From assembly GCA_965116685.1 (NCBI GenBank), contig OZ220707.1:2666001-2730000 (forward strand): a stretch of DNA of 64,000 nt, given 5' to 3'. The notes below the pieces were generated by a model. It had not been told where the DNA came from. It saw nothing but the letters and a program-made list of their open reading frames with translations, and made no database searches. This document shows, piece by piece, positions 54,807-64,000 of this stretch (its first letter is position 1; each line of letters starts with the position of its first letter). This DNA is from Bin80 sp965116685. GTDB lineage: Bacteria > Bacteroidota > Rhodothermia > Rhodothermales > Bin80. Both the position numbers and the translations under genes were made by a program.

Positions 54807-54808
54807 CC

Positions 54809-55225
54809 CTATTCCGGTGTGGTAACCAGGCCTTCCTTCAACTTCCTGAGATACTGCGCCCACCAGTAGCTGGAATGTCGGAAGTGATGGTTGCGGGCCT
54901 TCCATCCCGTGTGCTCCATGCGCAGCAACAGTTTGCCGTCGGAGTGAATTAAGCTGAAGCTTAGTCTTGTACCTGTCCAGTCACGGTCAGCCTGTGTGAA
55001 GATCCAGGCGATCTGCTTGGACTCAGTGAGTTCGACGACCTCTGCTGACCAGTGATAGTCCGGGTCAAAGAGGAATTCGTACGCCCCTCCAATCTGGCGA
55101 TCCGCTTTGCATCGATCGGTCCACCAGCTATTCAGTCCAACCTCGGTGCTGAAGGCCGCAAAGACTTTTTCGGGTGCAATGTCCAATGCAACGTCATGGT
55201 AAATCCCAAACATGGTCTTGCGCAA
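54809..55225 (-). CDS. SRPBCC (AHSA1-type) domain protein
   Basis: 138 residues; MFGIYHDVALDI five residues in is an equally likely start. A START-like fold: DVALDIAPEKVFAAFSTEVGL, SWWTDRCKADRQIGGAYEF, and a C-terminal helix with WWAQYLRKLKEGL. Small-molecule binding is expected for the fold; the ligand is unknown. It is convergent with lexA, only a few bases apart. Confidence 0.85.
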   Translation of the reverse strand: MRKTMFGIYHDVALDIAPEKVFAAFSTEVGLNSWWTDRCKADRQIGGAYEFLFDPDYHWSAEVVELTESKQIAWIFTQADRDWTGTRLSFSLIHSDGKLLLRMEHTGWKARNHHFRHSSYWWAQYLRKLKEGLVTTPE

Positions 55226-55331
55226 TTCTCGTGCGACGCTGATTATTCAGATGATCTCAGGTTACGATTATTCTGGTTGGGCGATGGTGACGCAAGTTTC
55301 ATGGATCATTGCCAGGGGAAATCCCCCGGGC

Positions 55332-56114
55332 TTACGACGTTCCCAAAAGTTGGGGCACCCAGGTGGCGAATGCAATTGGCACACCGGCAGGATCAAGAGT
55401 GTACAATAAGCGGCCAATATCCGGCAAGTCAAAGGCCGGTGTTAGAACGGTTCCTCCCAATTCAGGGATTTTTGCCTCCACGGCATCCACATCATCAACC
55501 GCAACAATGCAATTCCAGTGTGGTGGAACGTTGGGATCCACGAGTTCCATGATTCCGCCGATTTCAGTTCCATTCACAGAAAAGATATAGTAAGTAGAGG
55601 GTAATTCTATTTTCTTAATGGACCAGCCAAACAGCTTGCTGTACCAATCGGCCGCTGCCTTTGGATCGCGGGTGTGGAGCTCAAACCACGAAAATGCACC
55701 GTGCGTGGTCAGTGCTTCCTGGGTGCTTGCAATGGCCTTTTCGTCATGCTCATTGGGATCCCTGTGTTGAATAAGGGACAGGTATGCCCCCTGTGGGTCC
55801 AGGAATCCTCCAAAGAGGCCTCCCATAGAGTCCTGTATAGGAACGATCATATTCAGGTCATTTTCTTTGATGAATTTCTGAATATCGTGGACAGTAACGT
55901 AGTATGTCCAACAAGGTGGGGCCTCAGGTGGACAGGCCATTAATCCGCCGACATACTTTGAATTGCTGTGAAGTATTGTATACACGCCATCGGGCATGGG
56001 CACCTCGGTGGTCGTTAATCCAAGAAGTTGCGTGTAAAATTCTAGTGCTGAGGGTACGTCGGCGGCCAGATATTCATGCCAGCTAAAGGCACCGTGTGTA
56101 CGAAATAAGTTCAT
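55332..56114 (-). CDS. VOC-family protein with two glyoxalase modules
   Basis: 260 residues made of two similar halves: one opening THGAFSWHEYLAADVPSALE, then another at residue ~137 opening THGAFSWFELHTRDPKAAAD. Each ends in strands with metal-ligand-like positions. This tandem form is a common VOC subfamily (glyoxalase/bleomycin resistance/dioxygenase superfamily); the substrate is unknown. The DUF2461 gene lies 17 bases upstream on the same strand. Confidence 0.87.
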   Translation of the reverse strand: MNLFRTHGAFSWHEYLAADVPSALEFYTQLLGLTTTEVPMPDGVYTILHSNSKYVGGLMACPPEAPPCWTYYVTVHDIQKFIKENDLNMIVPIQDSMGGLFGGFLDPQGAYLSLIQHRDPNEHDEKAIASTQEALTTHGAFSWFELHTRDPKAAADWYSKLFGWSIKKIELPSTYYIFSVNGTEIGGIMELVDPNVPPHWNCIVAVDDVDAVEAKIPELGGTVLTPAFDLPDIGRLLYTLDPAGVPIAFATWVPQLLGTS

Positions 56115-56131
56115 TAAGAAAGTTGTTTTAG

Positions 56132-56809
56132 TTACCAGGGAAGGTCAAGCGTACGGGCGAGATGCTCCATGTATTTCACGCCATGACTGTACGTTTGTGC
56201 CAGCTTAACCGGAAAATCCGAAGTGCAAACAAACTCCTCAGACAAGGGACATGAAGCGACAAAGTGTTTACATCTCAAGTCCTCAATGAGAGGGTGATTT
56301 GGGTCAAATCCCTTTGGAGCCCGTTTTAGTTTTTGATGCTCATACCTTGCGGAGAAGACGTTCAAAAAGTCTGGACTTTGGGTGATTTCGGTCCATGTAT
56401 CCGGGTTTCTGACAATCTCTTGCCGGATCATGAGTAATTCTTTACTGCCAGGCCCCCAGATACCAAGTGCGGCGAAGACCTCGTCGGGGGCCAAGTGAAG
56501 ATAGAATCCCGGCGCATGCACATCTTTTCCTGCCGCATGCCGAAAATGTACTCCAGCGGCTTCCTTGTAAGGCCGTTTATCTTTTGAGAAGCGGACATCC
56601 CGATAAATACGAAATAGGGAGCCGCCAACCTTCGGAATGGCCGTAAAGTGAGGGCTGATTGTTTGGAGCGGTCCAGCAAATTCTGTAATGAATCTCAGTA
56701 GCGGAGCTTTTACATCCTGTTCATAGCGGGCACGGTTCTCGTTGAACCAGTCCCGATTGTTATTGGCACGGAGTTCACGAAAGAAATCAAATAACGCAGG
56801 GGCTATCAT
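56132..56809 (-). CDS. DUF2461/TIGR02453-family protein
   Basis: 225 residues. The family opening FFRELRANNNRDWFNENRARYE and the middle FRIYRDVRFSKDKRPYKEAAGVHF are diagnostic. It ends in CPLSEEFVCTSDFPVKLAQTY. No biochemical role is known for the family. It heads a short minus-strand pair with the tandem VOC gene. Confidence 0.92.
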   Translation of the reverse strand: MIAPALFDFFRELRANNNRDWFNENRARYEQDVKAPLLRFITEFAGPLQTISPHFTAIPKVGGSLFRIYRDVRFSKDKRPYKEAAGVHFRHAAGKDVHAPGFYLHLAPDEVFAALGIWGPGSKELLMIRQEIVRNPDTWTEITQSPDFLNVFSARYEHQKLKRAPKGFDPNHPLIEDLRCKHFVASCPLSEEFVCTSDFPVKLAQTYSHGVKYMEHLARTLDLPW

Positions 56810-57011
56810 ATCAGTAGGGACTTCTTAAAATGGGCCGTATAGAAATTAAATAGCGATAAAGCTTTGCTTCTGATTGCAGTCTGAATGCTTAACAAAGCTG
56901 GCAATGAAGGCTTTTGATAAACCATGAATCAGGCTTGCACTGAGACCGCGCGAAGCAAGTATAGGGAATAAGCGGGAATATGTACATCCAGAGAGGTCAG
57001 GGATGATATAT

Positions 57012-57455
57012 TTAACGCTGTTCTACATATGTTCGAAGGTTTTTGAGGCTTGTCGCCCATCCTTGAATACAGGCCTCAAGGTACGCATCAGCTTCGGTGC
57101 CTTCTGGGAAGCCCGTATGTGTAAGCTGCAGATGTGCTTCCGAGTTGCGTGGGGTAATTTTATGGGTAATGGACATCAGGCTACCAAAATCAATCGGATC
57201 AGATTTTGTATAATACCTGAGGTTCTCAATCATACTCTTATATGGCGGATCATAAACCCGGTAGATCCCTGAAGAGATATAGTCAGGATCATCTTCGTTC
57301 TCACCCCAGGCGACTGCAAACATGCCGTTTTTGCGAGGGATGATGATTACCTGATCTGCATTCCACCAACTGCGCAGTGCGCTTGGAGTGTGCAGCGCAT
57401 CAAACAATTCCTGTGGTGTGCATGGGAAGTTCTCTGAAAAAGAAATTGTACGCAT
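57012..57455 (-). CDS. SRPBCC domain protein
   Basis: 147 residues. A START-like fold with FPCTPQELFDALHTPSALRSWWNAD, MFAVAWGENEDDPDYISSG and the C-terminal helix GWATSLKNLRTYVEQR. It is a second, distinct member of the same superfamily as the gene at 54809-55225. It is divergent from the copper ATPase gene across 63 bases. Confidence 0.85.
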   Translation of the reverse strand: MRTISFSENFPCTPQELFDALHTPSALRSWWNADQVIIIPRKNGMFAVAWGENEDDPDYISSGIYRVYDPPYKSMIENLRYYTKSDPIDFGSLMSITHKITPRNSEAHLQLTHTGFPEGTEADAYLEACIQGWATSLKNLRTYVEQR

Positions 57456-57518
57456 CTATTCGTTGATCTGAAACAGTGCAGAACCAAAAAACCATCTGCT
57501 AGGTTGCATAATTCATTC

Positions 57519-59840
57519 ATGAATACGGTCACATCTCCACTTACGATCCCTGTGACGGGCATGCACTGTGCCTCATGTGCTGCTGGGCTGGAGCGCCAAT
57601 TCAGACGATGTCCCGATACGACTCAGGTGCATGTGAACATTGCTACGCATGAAGCACACGTTGAGGGGTTATCTCCACAAACCGCCGTGACCGTGATTCA
57701 AGAAGCAGGATATGATATTGCTCAATCCAAGCTTGTTCTTCACGCAAAGGAAGGAGATCCTGGTTTAAGTCAGCAGAGTATTGATGAACGTTGCAACAGG
57801 GCTGGACTACTGGTGCAGGGGGAGTTATCAGGCAAAACATTGACTCTATCATGGGTTCCAGGCCTCGTAAAAGCAGAAGATCTGTTGGCCGCATTTCCTG
57901 AGTATGCACATATGCCGGGTGGCAAATCAAAAACCTCTGCTTTCAAACAGATCCGCCTGGGGATTGCCGTACTTGGTGCGATGGGCCTAATGGTTTTGAC
58001 GATGCTTGAGGCAGCATCCCACATGGTACTGATGGCGATTGCAACCCCCATCGTGTTTTATTGTGGAAATGAATTCTTCAAGAGAGCATGGATTGCATTG
58101 AAGCGAGGCGCAGCAAACATGTATACGCTCATTGCAATTGGGGTAGCAACGGCATGGATCTATAGTACAGTTGTCACTTTCTTTCCGGCGTTATTTGATG
58201 CAGCTCCGCCTGTTTATTTTGAAGCCTCGGCAGTCATTGTGGCACTGGTTCTTGTTGGTCAGTTTTTGGAGTCACGCGCAATGGCACAAACTGGATCCGC
58301 CATTGAAGCACTGCTACGGCTACAGGTGCCAGTTGCTCGTGTACAGCGGGGTGCACATTGGGTGGATCTACCTGTTGAGGTAGTAAAGCCCGGTGATCTT
58401 GTAATCATTCGCCCTGGAGATCAAGTGCCCGTTGATGGGGAGGTGGTACAGGGATTTGGTGTGGTGGATGAGAGTATGTTGACAGGAGAGCCCTTGCCGG
58501 TTTCCAAATCAGAAGGGGGTGCTGTGGTGGCAGGTACGTTAAATGTAGATGGATCTCTTACCGTGCGTGTCACGCAAACCGATCAAGACACTGTGTTGCA
58601 ACAAATTGTCCGTCTCACTAGGGAAGCCCAGGGACGCAAAGCACCCATCCAGAAACTGGCAGATCGGGTGTCGGGAGTTTTTGTGCCGATTGTCTTGGTG
58701 ATTGCAGTGTTGACGTTTGCAGTATGGTCGATCGCGGGGTGGGGCTTAGAACACGCACTCATTACGTTCGTCTCTGTACTCATTATTGCCTGTCCGTGTG
58801 CTCTAGGGTTGGCGACTCCCGCTGCCGTAGTCGCTGCTACCGGGGCTGGAGCCCGAAGCGGAGTCCTGTTCAAGGGAGGGGATGCTTTAGAGCGAATTAG
58901 CCGGATCACACATATCGTTCTAGATAAAACAGGAACACTTACTACGGGAAAGCCAGTGGTCCAGTCCATTGAAATGTCCACGGAGTACTCCGCCTCGGAA
59001 ATTCTACAGATGGCTGCTTCACTGGAAGTACACTCGCAGCATCCCTTGGCAGAGGCCATTGTTGCGAAAGCCAGGGCGGATGGGCTTGAGAGCAGTCCGG
59101 CAGAAGCAGTTGAATCAATCCCTGGCCATGGCATTTCGGGGGTTGTGCAGAATCGTGAAGTATGTATTGGCAGCGATGATTTTTTGGCTCAGAGAGGGAT
59201 CAGTTTGCCTTCACTTGCCTCAACAGAGGCAAGAATTCATATATCAGTTGACGGGCAATGGGCAGCGCAGTTTTCGATCACAGATGCACTGCGGAGTACG
59301 TCCAGGGACGCAGTTACGCAGATGCATCATCAGGGTTTAACCGTCATCATGCTGACGGGAGATACAGAAAAAAATGCAACGGTCGCAGCAGAACAGGTTG
59401 GGATCGATCACATACAGGCGGGTGTAACACCGGAAGGCAAGCTTGAATTTATCTCGTCCTTGCGAGAGCCTGGTACGGTGGTAGCAATGGTTGGTGATGG
59501 GATCAATGATGCCCCCGCACTTGCCGAGGCAGACGTTGGGATCGCAATTGGATCGGGTACACAAGTTGCCGTTGAGACGGCAGATGTCACGCTTCTGCGC
59601 GAAGATCTGGGATCCGTTGTAGATGCGATCAATGTAGGCCAGAGGGCCATGAGCACGATCCGTCAGAACCTGTTTTTTGCGTTTATTTATAACACGTTGA
59701 GTATTCCTGTAGCTGCCGGTGCACTATATGGAGTGTTCGGAGTACTTCTTAATCCTATGTTAGCATCACTGGCAATGACCTTATCCAGTCTGTCTGTGGT
59801 TCTCAACAGCCTGCATTTGCGTAACAAACTTAAACCTTAA
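57519..59840 (+). CDS. copA: Copper-exporting P1B-type ATPase
   Basis: 773 residues from ATG 57519 (a TTG at 57504 is upstream). Exports Cu(+) from the cytoplasm. One N-terminal heavy-metal domain has TGMHCASCAAGLE (CxxC). A second, following segment (~residues 85-125) looks like another HMA fold but lacks the cysteines. Eight membrane segments follow; segment 6 has the metal motif CPC (ACPCALGLATPA). Actuator TGEP, phosphorylation DKTGTLTTGKP, and GDGINDAPALAEADVGIA are intact. The C-terminal helices contain YN and a Met-Ser-Ser pattern typical of Cu(+) rather than Zn ATPases. It is followed after 12 bases by the DUF2231 gene. Confidence 0.93.
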   Translation: MNTVTSPLTIPVTGMHCASCAAGLERQFRRCPDTTQVHVNIATHEAHVEGLSPQTAVTVIQEAGYDIAQSKLVLHAKEGDPGLSQQSIDERCNRAGLLVQGELSGKTLTLSWVPGLVKAEDLLAAFPEYAHMPGGKSKTSAFKQIRLGIAVLGAMGLMVLTMLEAASHMVLMAIATPIVFYCGNEFFKRAWIALKRGAANMYTLIAIGVATAWIYSTVVTFFPALFDAAPPVYFEASAVIVALVLVGQFLESRAMAQTGSAIEALLRLQVPVARVQRGAHWVDLPVEVVKPGDLVIIRPGDQVPVDGEVVQGFGVVDESMLTGEPLPVSKSEGGAVVAGTLNVDGSLTVRVTQTDQDTVLQQIVRLTREAQGRKAPIQKLADRVSGVFVPIVLVIAVLTFAVWSIAGWGLEHALITFVSVLIIACPCALGLATPAAVVAATGAGARSGVLFKGGDALERISRITHIVLDKTGTLTTGKPVVQSIEMSTEYSASEILQMAASLEVHSQHPLAEAIVAKARADGLESSPAEAVESIPGHGISGVVQNREVCIGSDDFLAQRGISLPSLASTEARIHISVDGQWAAQFSITDALRSTSRDAVTQMHHQGLTVIMLTGDTEKNATVAAEQVGIDHIQAGVTPEGKLEFISSLREPGTVVAMVGDGINDAPALAEADVGIAIGSGTQVAVETADVTLLREDLGSVVDAINVGQRAMSTIRQNLFFAFIYNTLSIPVAAGALYGVFGVLLNPMLASLAMTLSSLSVVLNSLHLRNKLKP

Positions 59841-59852
59841 CCTAGAGAGTCA

Positions 59853-60914
59853 ATGTTTCCTGAATGGATGCCCAATCTGCACCCCATGGTGGTGCATTTT
59901 CCCATTGCGCTGATCATCATAGCCTTTGCTGTTGATGTGGTCGCCTTGTTTTTTCGCAGAATTTCAATACTCCCACGAATGTCCACGATCCTTTATGTCC
60001 TCGGGGCTCTGGGGGCTTTAGGTAGTGTCGTTTCAGGAGAGGGCGCAGCAGAAACGGTGGCAGTAGCAGGGCAGGCGAGTTCAATACTGGCCAATCATGA
60101 AGATGTGGGTGAAATCACGATGTATTATTTCCTGATCTATGCGGCGCTAAGGCTTGCGCTGTGGTGGTTGTCATTTCGACTGGTGTTCTGGATTCCGCTT
60201 GCCGTGATTGGTGCGGTTGGATTGATTCCACTCTATCAGGCCTCATCGCTCGGAGGGCGTTTGGTGTATGAGCAAGGGGTAGGGGTCGCGATGGTAGATT
60301 CGATGGCTTTACAGTTGGAGGAAAACGAGAAAGCATTTTTGAGAATGGGGATGGCAGAAGAGTTTTCGGGGCTCGGGGAAGATGGTGCATGGCAGTGGCG
60401 GGCAGGGGAGAATGCTGCGAACACGTTCAATGCGGCATTTGAGACAATGATGGGGCAAGTTGTAGCCGATACAGTTCGAGATTCAGAAGGAAATTACTGG
60501 TTGGCATTGTCCATCGTGGAATCTCCAGCAATGATCACGTACGGGATCCCCGTTGCAAACGTTGAATTATTGGCGGAGATGGATCTATCTGATTTTGATG
60601 GCTCAATTCGCTTGCTTCATCATGTAACGGACAGCCTCTCGTACCACTTTATGGAAGTGGAAGATGGAATGATCCGTCTTGGAGTTTCAGCGGATGGAAA
60701 AATAGAGATAGAAGAAGAATCCAGTCGATCCCAATCCCAGGAAGTCGGTGTATTCAGGGTGGTTGGAGATCAGGCACATTTCCGGGGATATTTTGATGGA
60801 GACCTTGCAGTACATGGGCATGGTCCTGCTCCGGAAGCAGGGGTAACGGGATTTGCTATTGTCGGGTCGGGTACGATTAAGTTCGCCAGAATGCAGATGG
60901 TCGTGATTCAATAG
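59853..60914 (+). CDS. DUF2231 membrane protein with C-terminal soluble domain
   Basis: 353 residues. The N-terminal ~130 form the DUF2231 four-helix membrane region, opening PNLHPMVVHFPIALIIIAFAVD with a conserved HPxxVHFP motif, whose histidines may bind heme or metal. Residues ~170-353 are a soluble domain with FNAAFETMMGQVV and short beta strands that I do not recognise. It follows copA by 12 bases and is probably co-transcribed, so a link to metal or redox homeostasis is plausible. After it, 258 bases to the next gene hold nothing recognisable. Confidence 0.8.
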   Translation: MFPEWMPNLHPMVVHFPIALIIIAFAVDVVALFFRRISILPRMSTILYVLGALGALGSVVSGEGAAETVAVAGQASSILANHEDVGEITMYYFLIYAALRLALWWLSFRLVFWIPLAVIGAVGLIPLYQASSLGGRLVYEQGVGVAMVDSMALQLEENEKAFLRMGMAEEFSGLGEDGAWQWRAGENAANTFNAAFETMMGQVVADTVRDSEGNYWLALSIVESPAMITYGIPVANVELLAEMDLSDFDGSIRLLHHVTDSLSYHFMEVEDGMIRLGVSADGKIEIEEESSRSQSQEVGVFRVVGDQAHFRGYFDGDLAVHGHGPAPEAGVTGFAIVGSGTIKFARMQMVVIQ

Positions 60915-61172
60915 CTGGAATACCACTGAATACCATAGCAGATCTCCTTGAAAAGAGTGCATAAATGGTTTTCTAACAAGCTTCCTGCAAAACCTCTAGA
61001 TCGGAGATTTTGAAGGGCAGTAACGTGAAACCAATGTGAAAGGATCGCATTTTTCAGCCGCTATATGCCATGGAGAGGGCAATCGTGTGACAACAGTCTT
61101 GGGGCCGTCTCTACTGCTGAGTTTTCTTATTCGTGGAAGGTTTAGGGCAATTCATCCATACGGGCCAGCGAT

Positions 61173-62159
61173 TCAAGCCACCGTTCCAGACTCTTCATCC
61201 CTGATCGTATCTGGTTTGGTCAGCCATCCGGCGCACTCGTTCATGACATAATGCGGGCGGCCTTTGACCTCATCAAAGATTCGTCCCAGATATTCACCAA
61301 GAATTCCCAGCACCATGAGTTGGACCCCGCCTAGGAATAAGATCAATACGACCGTAGAGGTCCATCCCTCGGGTAGATCCTTCCCGCTTAGAAATACCCC
61401 CAGAGCATAAACGAGATAGCAAAAGCCCAAGAAAGCCGCTCCAGCACCTAGCCACGCCGATAATCGCAGAGGGGCGGACGAGAATGAAAGCAACCCGTCC
61501 AAGGCAAGTCGTGTCAGTCCTTTCATGTTGTAGCTGGGTTTGCCTGCATGTCGGGCCGGGCGTGCATACTTGATCCCTATTTGTTGAAACCCAACCCACC
61601 CACGCAGCCCCCGAACAAATCGATTATGCTCAGGCAGCGAGTTAATCACATCCACCACTTTGCGGTCCATGAGGGCAAAATCTCCCGCGTCCCGGGGGAT
61701 TCGAATATTTGCTGTTTTGTCCAGAAGGCGGTAGAAATTACTGTAGCAGACTCGAAGCAACCAAGGCTCTTTACGATTTGTACGTATCCCATAAACCACA
61801 TCGTAACCATCGCGCCATTTGGCAATAAATTGATTGAGGAGCTCTGGGGGGTCTTGAAGGTCGGCATCCAGGACGGCAACGATGTCACCACGAGCATGCT
61901 TCAATCCAGCACTCACAGCGACCTGATGTCCAAAATTTCTGGAGAAACTCAGGTAAGCCATTTGATGATCGGATTGGCAGGCCGCTTGTAAAAGTTGAAG
62001 CGTACCATCGGTGCTCCCATCATCAATGAATAGGAACCGCGTCGGAATCCCTAAATCCAATGCCTTCAGCGTACGAAGTAAATCGGGTAGAACCTCTTCC
62101 TCATTGTAGCAGGGAAAAACAAGGCAAATTTCTGGGCTAGAAATGGGTTGATCGGTCAT
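61173..62159 (-). CDS. Family 2 glycosyltransferase (polyprenyl-phosphate sugar type)
   Basis: 328 residues. GT-A fold with LVFPCYNEEEVLPDLL, FIDDGSTDGT, the DADLQDPPE motif (DxD region, ~104-112), and two C-terminal membrane helices (GAGAAFLGFCYLVYALGVFL and LILFLGGVQLMVLGILGEYLG). It resembles dolichol/undecaprenyl-phosphate mannose or glucose transferases (DPM1, GtrB, ArnC type), which charge the lipid carrier for envelope glycosylation. Its ATG overlaps the TGA of the preceding TIGR02757 gene by four bases. Confidence 0.93.
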   Translation of the reverse strand: MTDQPISSPEICLVFPCYNEEEVLPDLLRTLKALDLGIPTRFLFIDDGSTDGTLQLLQAACQSDHQMAYLSFSRNFGHQVAVSAGLKHARGDIVAVLDADLQDPPELLNQFIAKWRDGYDVVYGIRTNRKEPWLLRVCYSNFYRLLDKTANIRIPRDAGDFALMDRKVVDVINSLPEHNRFVRGLRGWVGFQQIGIKYARPARHAGKPSYNMKGLTRLALDGLLSFSSAPLRLSAWLGAGAAFLGFCYLVYALGVFLSGKDLPEGWTSTVVLILFLGGVQLMVLGILGEYLGRIFDEVKGRPHYVMNECAGWLTKPDTIRDEESGTVA

Positions 62160-62926
62160 GAATCTTCAAACGGATCTCCATATGCTCCAAGGCCGAAGAG
62201 CGCGTAGTCATAGCGTGACGGATCGCTCCTGTCGAGTTTCCGACAAGCATCAGTCAGTTCAATGACGGCCTTCCAATCATTCATTTTGCGGTTAAGTAAC
62301 CCTAAGATACGTGCTTGGCGTCCGGAATGAATATCCAGGGGTAGTACAAGCTGATGGGGTTTCATAGAATTCCAGAGTCCTAAATCTACAGGTCCAGAGC
62401 GAACCATCCAGCGTAGATATAATGAGAGTCGCTTGCAGGCACTTCCACGACTGGGACGTGCGAGGTGTTTCTGCAGTCTTATCGGGGTATCGGGCCGAGC
62501 CGTCATCATGCGCATACTAAATCGCTCTATGGACGGACGCGTGTCAATCTCCCCAGGCTGGCACCCAAAGACGTTTTCAACGGTCCTAAACTGGCGAATC
62601 AAGAGACTCAAGTTCTGAGTGAATGCAAGGCAGTCTTCTGGTTGGAATGTACGGTGTACAAAAGTACGAAGTGCGTCATGGTCGCGAATCGGGTCAAAAT
62701 CCATCACGAATTTCCAGGGTTTGAACCGCATCCGGGTACATAGTTCTTCAAGCTTCGAAAGTATGACCGCACGGGACCCCCATGCCAACGTTGCAGCATA
62801 GAGTCCAATAATCTCCTGATCAGATCGATCAGTGAAGGCATGACATAGGCTGATCGGATCGTCAGAGATAAAGGAAGGGGACTCAAAGTGAGTCACCAGT
62901 TGATCAAGATAGGAGGGATCGGGCAC
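62156..62926 (-). CDS. TIGR02757-family (DUF2400) protein
   Basis: 256 residues; family members are about 260 and of unknown function. Characteristic segments are QEIIGLYAATLAWGSRAVIL, the basic stretch SRGSACKRLSLYLRWMVR, VDLGLWNSMKPHQLVLPLDI, and the final CRKLDRSDPSRYDYALFGLG. It overlaps the glycosyltransferase gene by four bases, so the two form an operon. This family is found mainly in Bacteroidota and relatives. Confidence 0.92.
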   Translation of the reverse strand: MPDPSYLDQLVTHFESPSFISDDPISLCHAFTDRSDQEIIGLYAATLAWGSRAVILSKLEELCTRMRFKPWKFVMDFDPIRDHDALRTFVHRTFQPEDCLAFTQNLSLLIRQFRTVENVFGCQPGEIDTRPSIERFSMRMMTARPDTPIRLQKHLARPSRGSACKRLSLYLRWMVRSGPVDLGLWNSMKPHQLVLPLDIHSGRQARILGLLNRKMNDWKAVIELTDACRKLDRSDPSRYDYALFGLGAYGDPFEDS

Positions 62927-63152
62927 GCAGAATCAAGACTATGTTTTTCATGGAAAATTAAGGCAAGCACCGAAAATTTGAAACGGTTCAAGGCACGCGT
63001 GATCGTTTATTTCGTCCGGTATCGATTCGGGGCTGTGACTCTGACAAAGTTTTGTAATGGCGGGTTCCTCCGAATTCAACGAGCTACTCGCGAAAAAAAG
63101 TCAGAGATCCAAATAAAGAACGATGGATGGATAGGTAAATGTTTCGTGAGTC

Positions 63153-64000
63153 CTAAGAGGGGATCGGGACCTTGGCTCCCCCTGATCCAAGTGATTTTTG
63201 TGCGGCATCAAGCAAACGAACAACAGCCAAACCATTGCGTGCATCGGTACGCGGGGTATTGCCCGTGCGAATGCAGTCAATAAAATGGGCACACTCCATA
63301 TGTAATGGTTCCGACATTTGGATATTGGGAATATGAATATCGCCAACACGAGTCGTCATGGATTCAGCAAATCCTACATACCCTGGCGGGTTGACACCTT
63401 TATCATAAATACGCACTTTCTCTGCACTGGTCATTTCGTCAATGACGACCATCTTTTTACTGCCCACCAAAGTGATCTTGCGGATTTTATGGGGATCCAG
63501 CCAGCTTGTATGGAGATGCGCAAGCGCACCGTCCTCAAAAAAAATGGTTGAGAATGCAACGTCGCAGATATCAGGTTGCAGGTAAGCCTGGGCATGTACG
63601 GCAACCGCAACGGGCTTTCGCTGCAGAAAAGCCAAGGCAACAGAAAGGTCATGTGGAGCGAGGCTCTGTAATGCATTTTCACGTTGACGTACAATACCAA
63701 GGTTGACGCGTACGCTGTACATGTAGTATATATCGCCGAGCGCACCGCTTTCAATCAGGTTTTCCACATAATTGAACGCAGGGTGGTAGAGAAGTAGATG
63801 GCCCACCATGCAGTGACAGCCCATCTCCTCAGATAACGATACCAGAATTTCCGCTTCCTCTGCACGTTCAGCCATGGGTTTTTCGACGAATACATGGCGG
63901 CCACTCTCAAGAGCGGTGCGTGCAAGAGAGAAATGAGAGGGAGTCTCCGTGGCAATGACAATCCCATCAAGGTCGTCACGGGATAGAATTTCCTGTGTAT
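63153..64000 (-). CDS. Gfo/Idh/MocA-family oxidoreductase, C-terminal part (5' end outside window)
   Basis: The frame is open to the right edge; upstream of the internal Met at 63875 it reads LDGIVIATETPSHFSLARTA and VEKPMAE, the usual second half of the NAD(P)-binding Rossmann domain, so the gene starts beyond 64000. The remainder has the Gfo/Idh/MocA C-terminal beta-sheet domain (MCGHLLLYHPAF-like segment, GALGDIYYMYSVRVNLG, HDLSVALAFL, AFSTIFFEDGALAHLHTSWL). These enzymes oxidise or reduce sugars and nucleotide-sugars. The 226 bases before the next gene on its 3' side show nothing recognisable. Confidence 0.88.
   Translation of the reverse strand, partial: TQEILSRDDLDGIVIATETPSHFSLARTALESGRHVFVEKPMAERAEEAEILVSLSEEMGCHCMVGHLLLYHPAFNYVENLIESGALGDIYYMYSVRVNLGIVRQRENALQSLAPHDLSVALAFLQRKPVAVAVHAQAYLQPDICDVAFSTIFFEDGALAHLHTSWLDPHKIRKITLVGSKKMVVIDEMTSAEKVRIYDKGVNPPGYVGFAESMTTRVGDIHIPNIQMSEPLHMECAHFIDCIRTGNTPRTDARNGLAVVRLLDAAQKSLGSGGAKVPIPS

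Overview
The window looks like a chromosomal segment of a Gram-negative bacterium in the Bacteroidota/Rhodothermota/Balneolota neighbourhood. This is an inference from gene content: two tandem DUF5686-type outer-membrane proteins with carboxypeptidase-like regulatory domains, S46 dipeptidyl-peptidases, a choice-of-anchor B (LVIVD) protein, a TIGR02757 protein and a coenzyme B12-dependent ribonucleotide reductase. Many starts lack an obvious Shine-Dalgarno sequence, which fits that group. No rRNA, CRISPR array or phage structural gene was seen; there is one tRNA (Leu, anticodon UAG).

Layout. (1) 1-1934: 3' part of nrdJ. (2) 2155-18067: an accessory/defence island with an orphan adenine methyltransferase, a type IIG-like restriction-methylation enzyme broken by a frameshift, a second adenine methyltransferase split by an ISNCY-like element, an intact two-gene unit (SMC-like ATPase plus receiver/aminoglycoside-kinase-like protein), and a ~637-codon gene of unknown function split by an IS4-type element and also carrying an amber codon. 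Both insertions can be undone on paper: each element has terminal inverted repeats and a target duplication, and removing the element plus one copy of the duplication restores an exact reading frame. (3) 18072-23654: three exported beta-propeller/FG-GAP proteins. (4) 23717-31192: glycogen/alpha-glucan genes glgE-glgB (minus), glgX (plus) and malQ (minus). (5) 31201-40085: a GNAT gene, a DUF433/DUF5615 toxin-antitoxin pair, and a second intact two-gene defence-like unit (AAA/DUF4143 ATPase plus a 1394-residue NACHT-like NTPase with a C-terminal PD-(D/E)XK nuclease). This unit is flanked by a decayed partial copy and a full copy of a YaaW-like (UPF0174) gene. (6) 40122-43424: PH-domain membrane proteins, an epimerase-like protein, msrB and tRNA-Leu. 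(7) 43450-52847: a catalytically dead S46 peptidase overlapping an apparently active one, a patatin-like lipase and two DUF5686 outer-membrane proteins. (8) 52874-64000: housekeeping and small-enzyme genes (RluA, LexA, VOC, SRPBCC, DUF2461, a copper P-type ATPase, DUF2231, a GT2 glycosyltransferase, TIGR02757, and a Gfo/Idh/MocA oxidoreductase cut by the window edge).

The main candidates for undescribed biology are the ATPase/receiver-kinase pair (9404-13284), the DUF4143/NACHT-nuclease pair (33603-39070), and the reconstructed 637-codon gene divergent from the first pair. The rest of the 2-18 kb island is largely a graveyard of damaged restriction-modification genes. All functions are read from motifs by eye; no database search was run.
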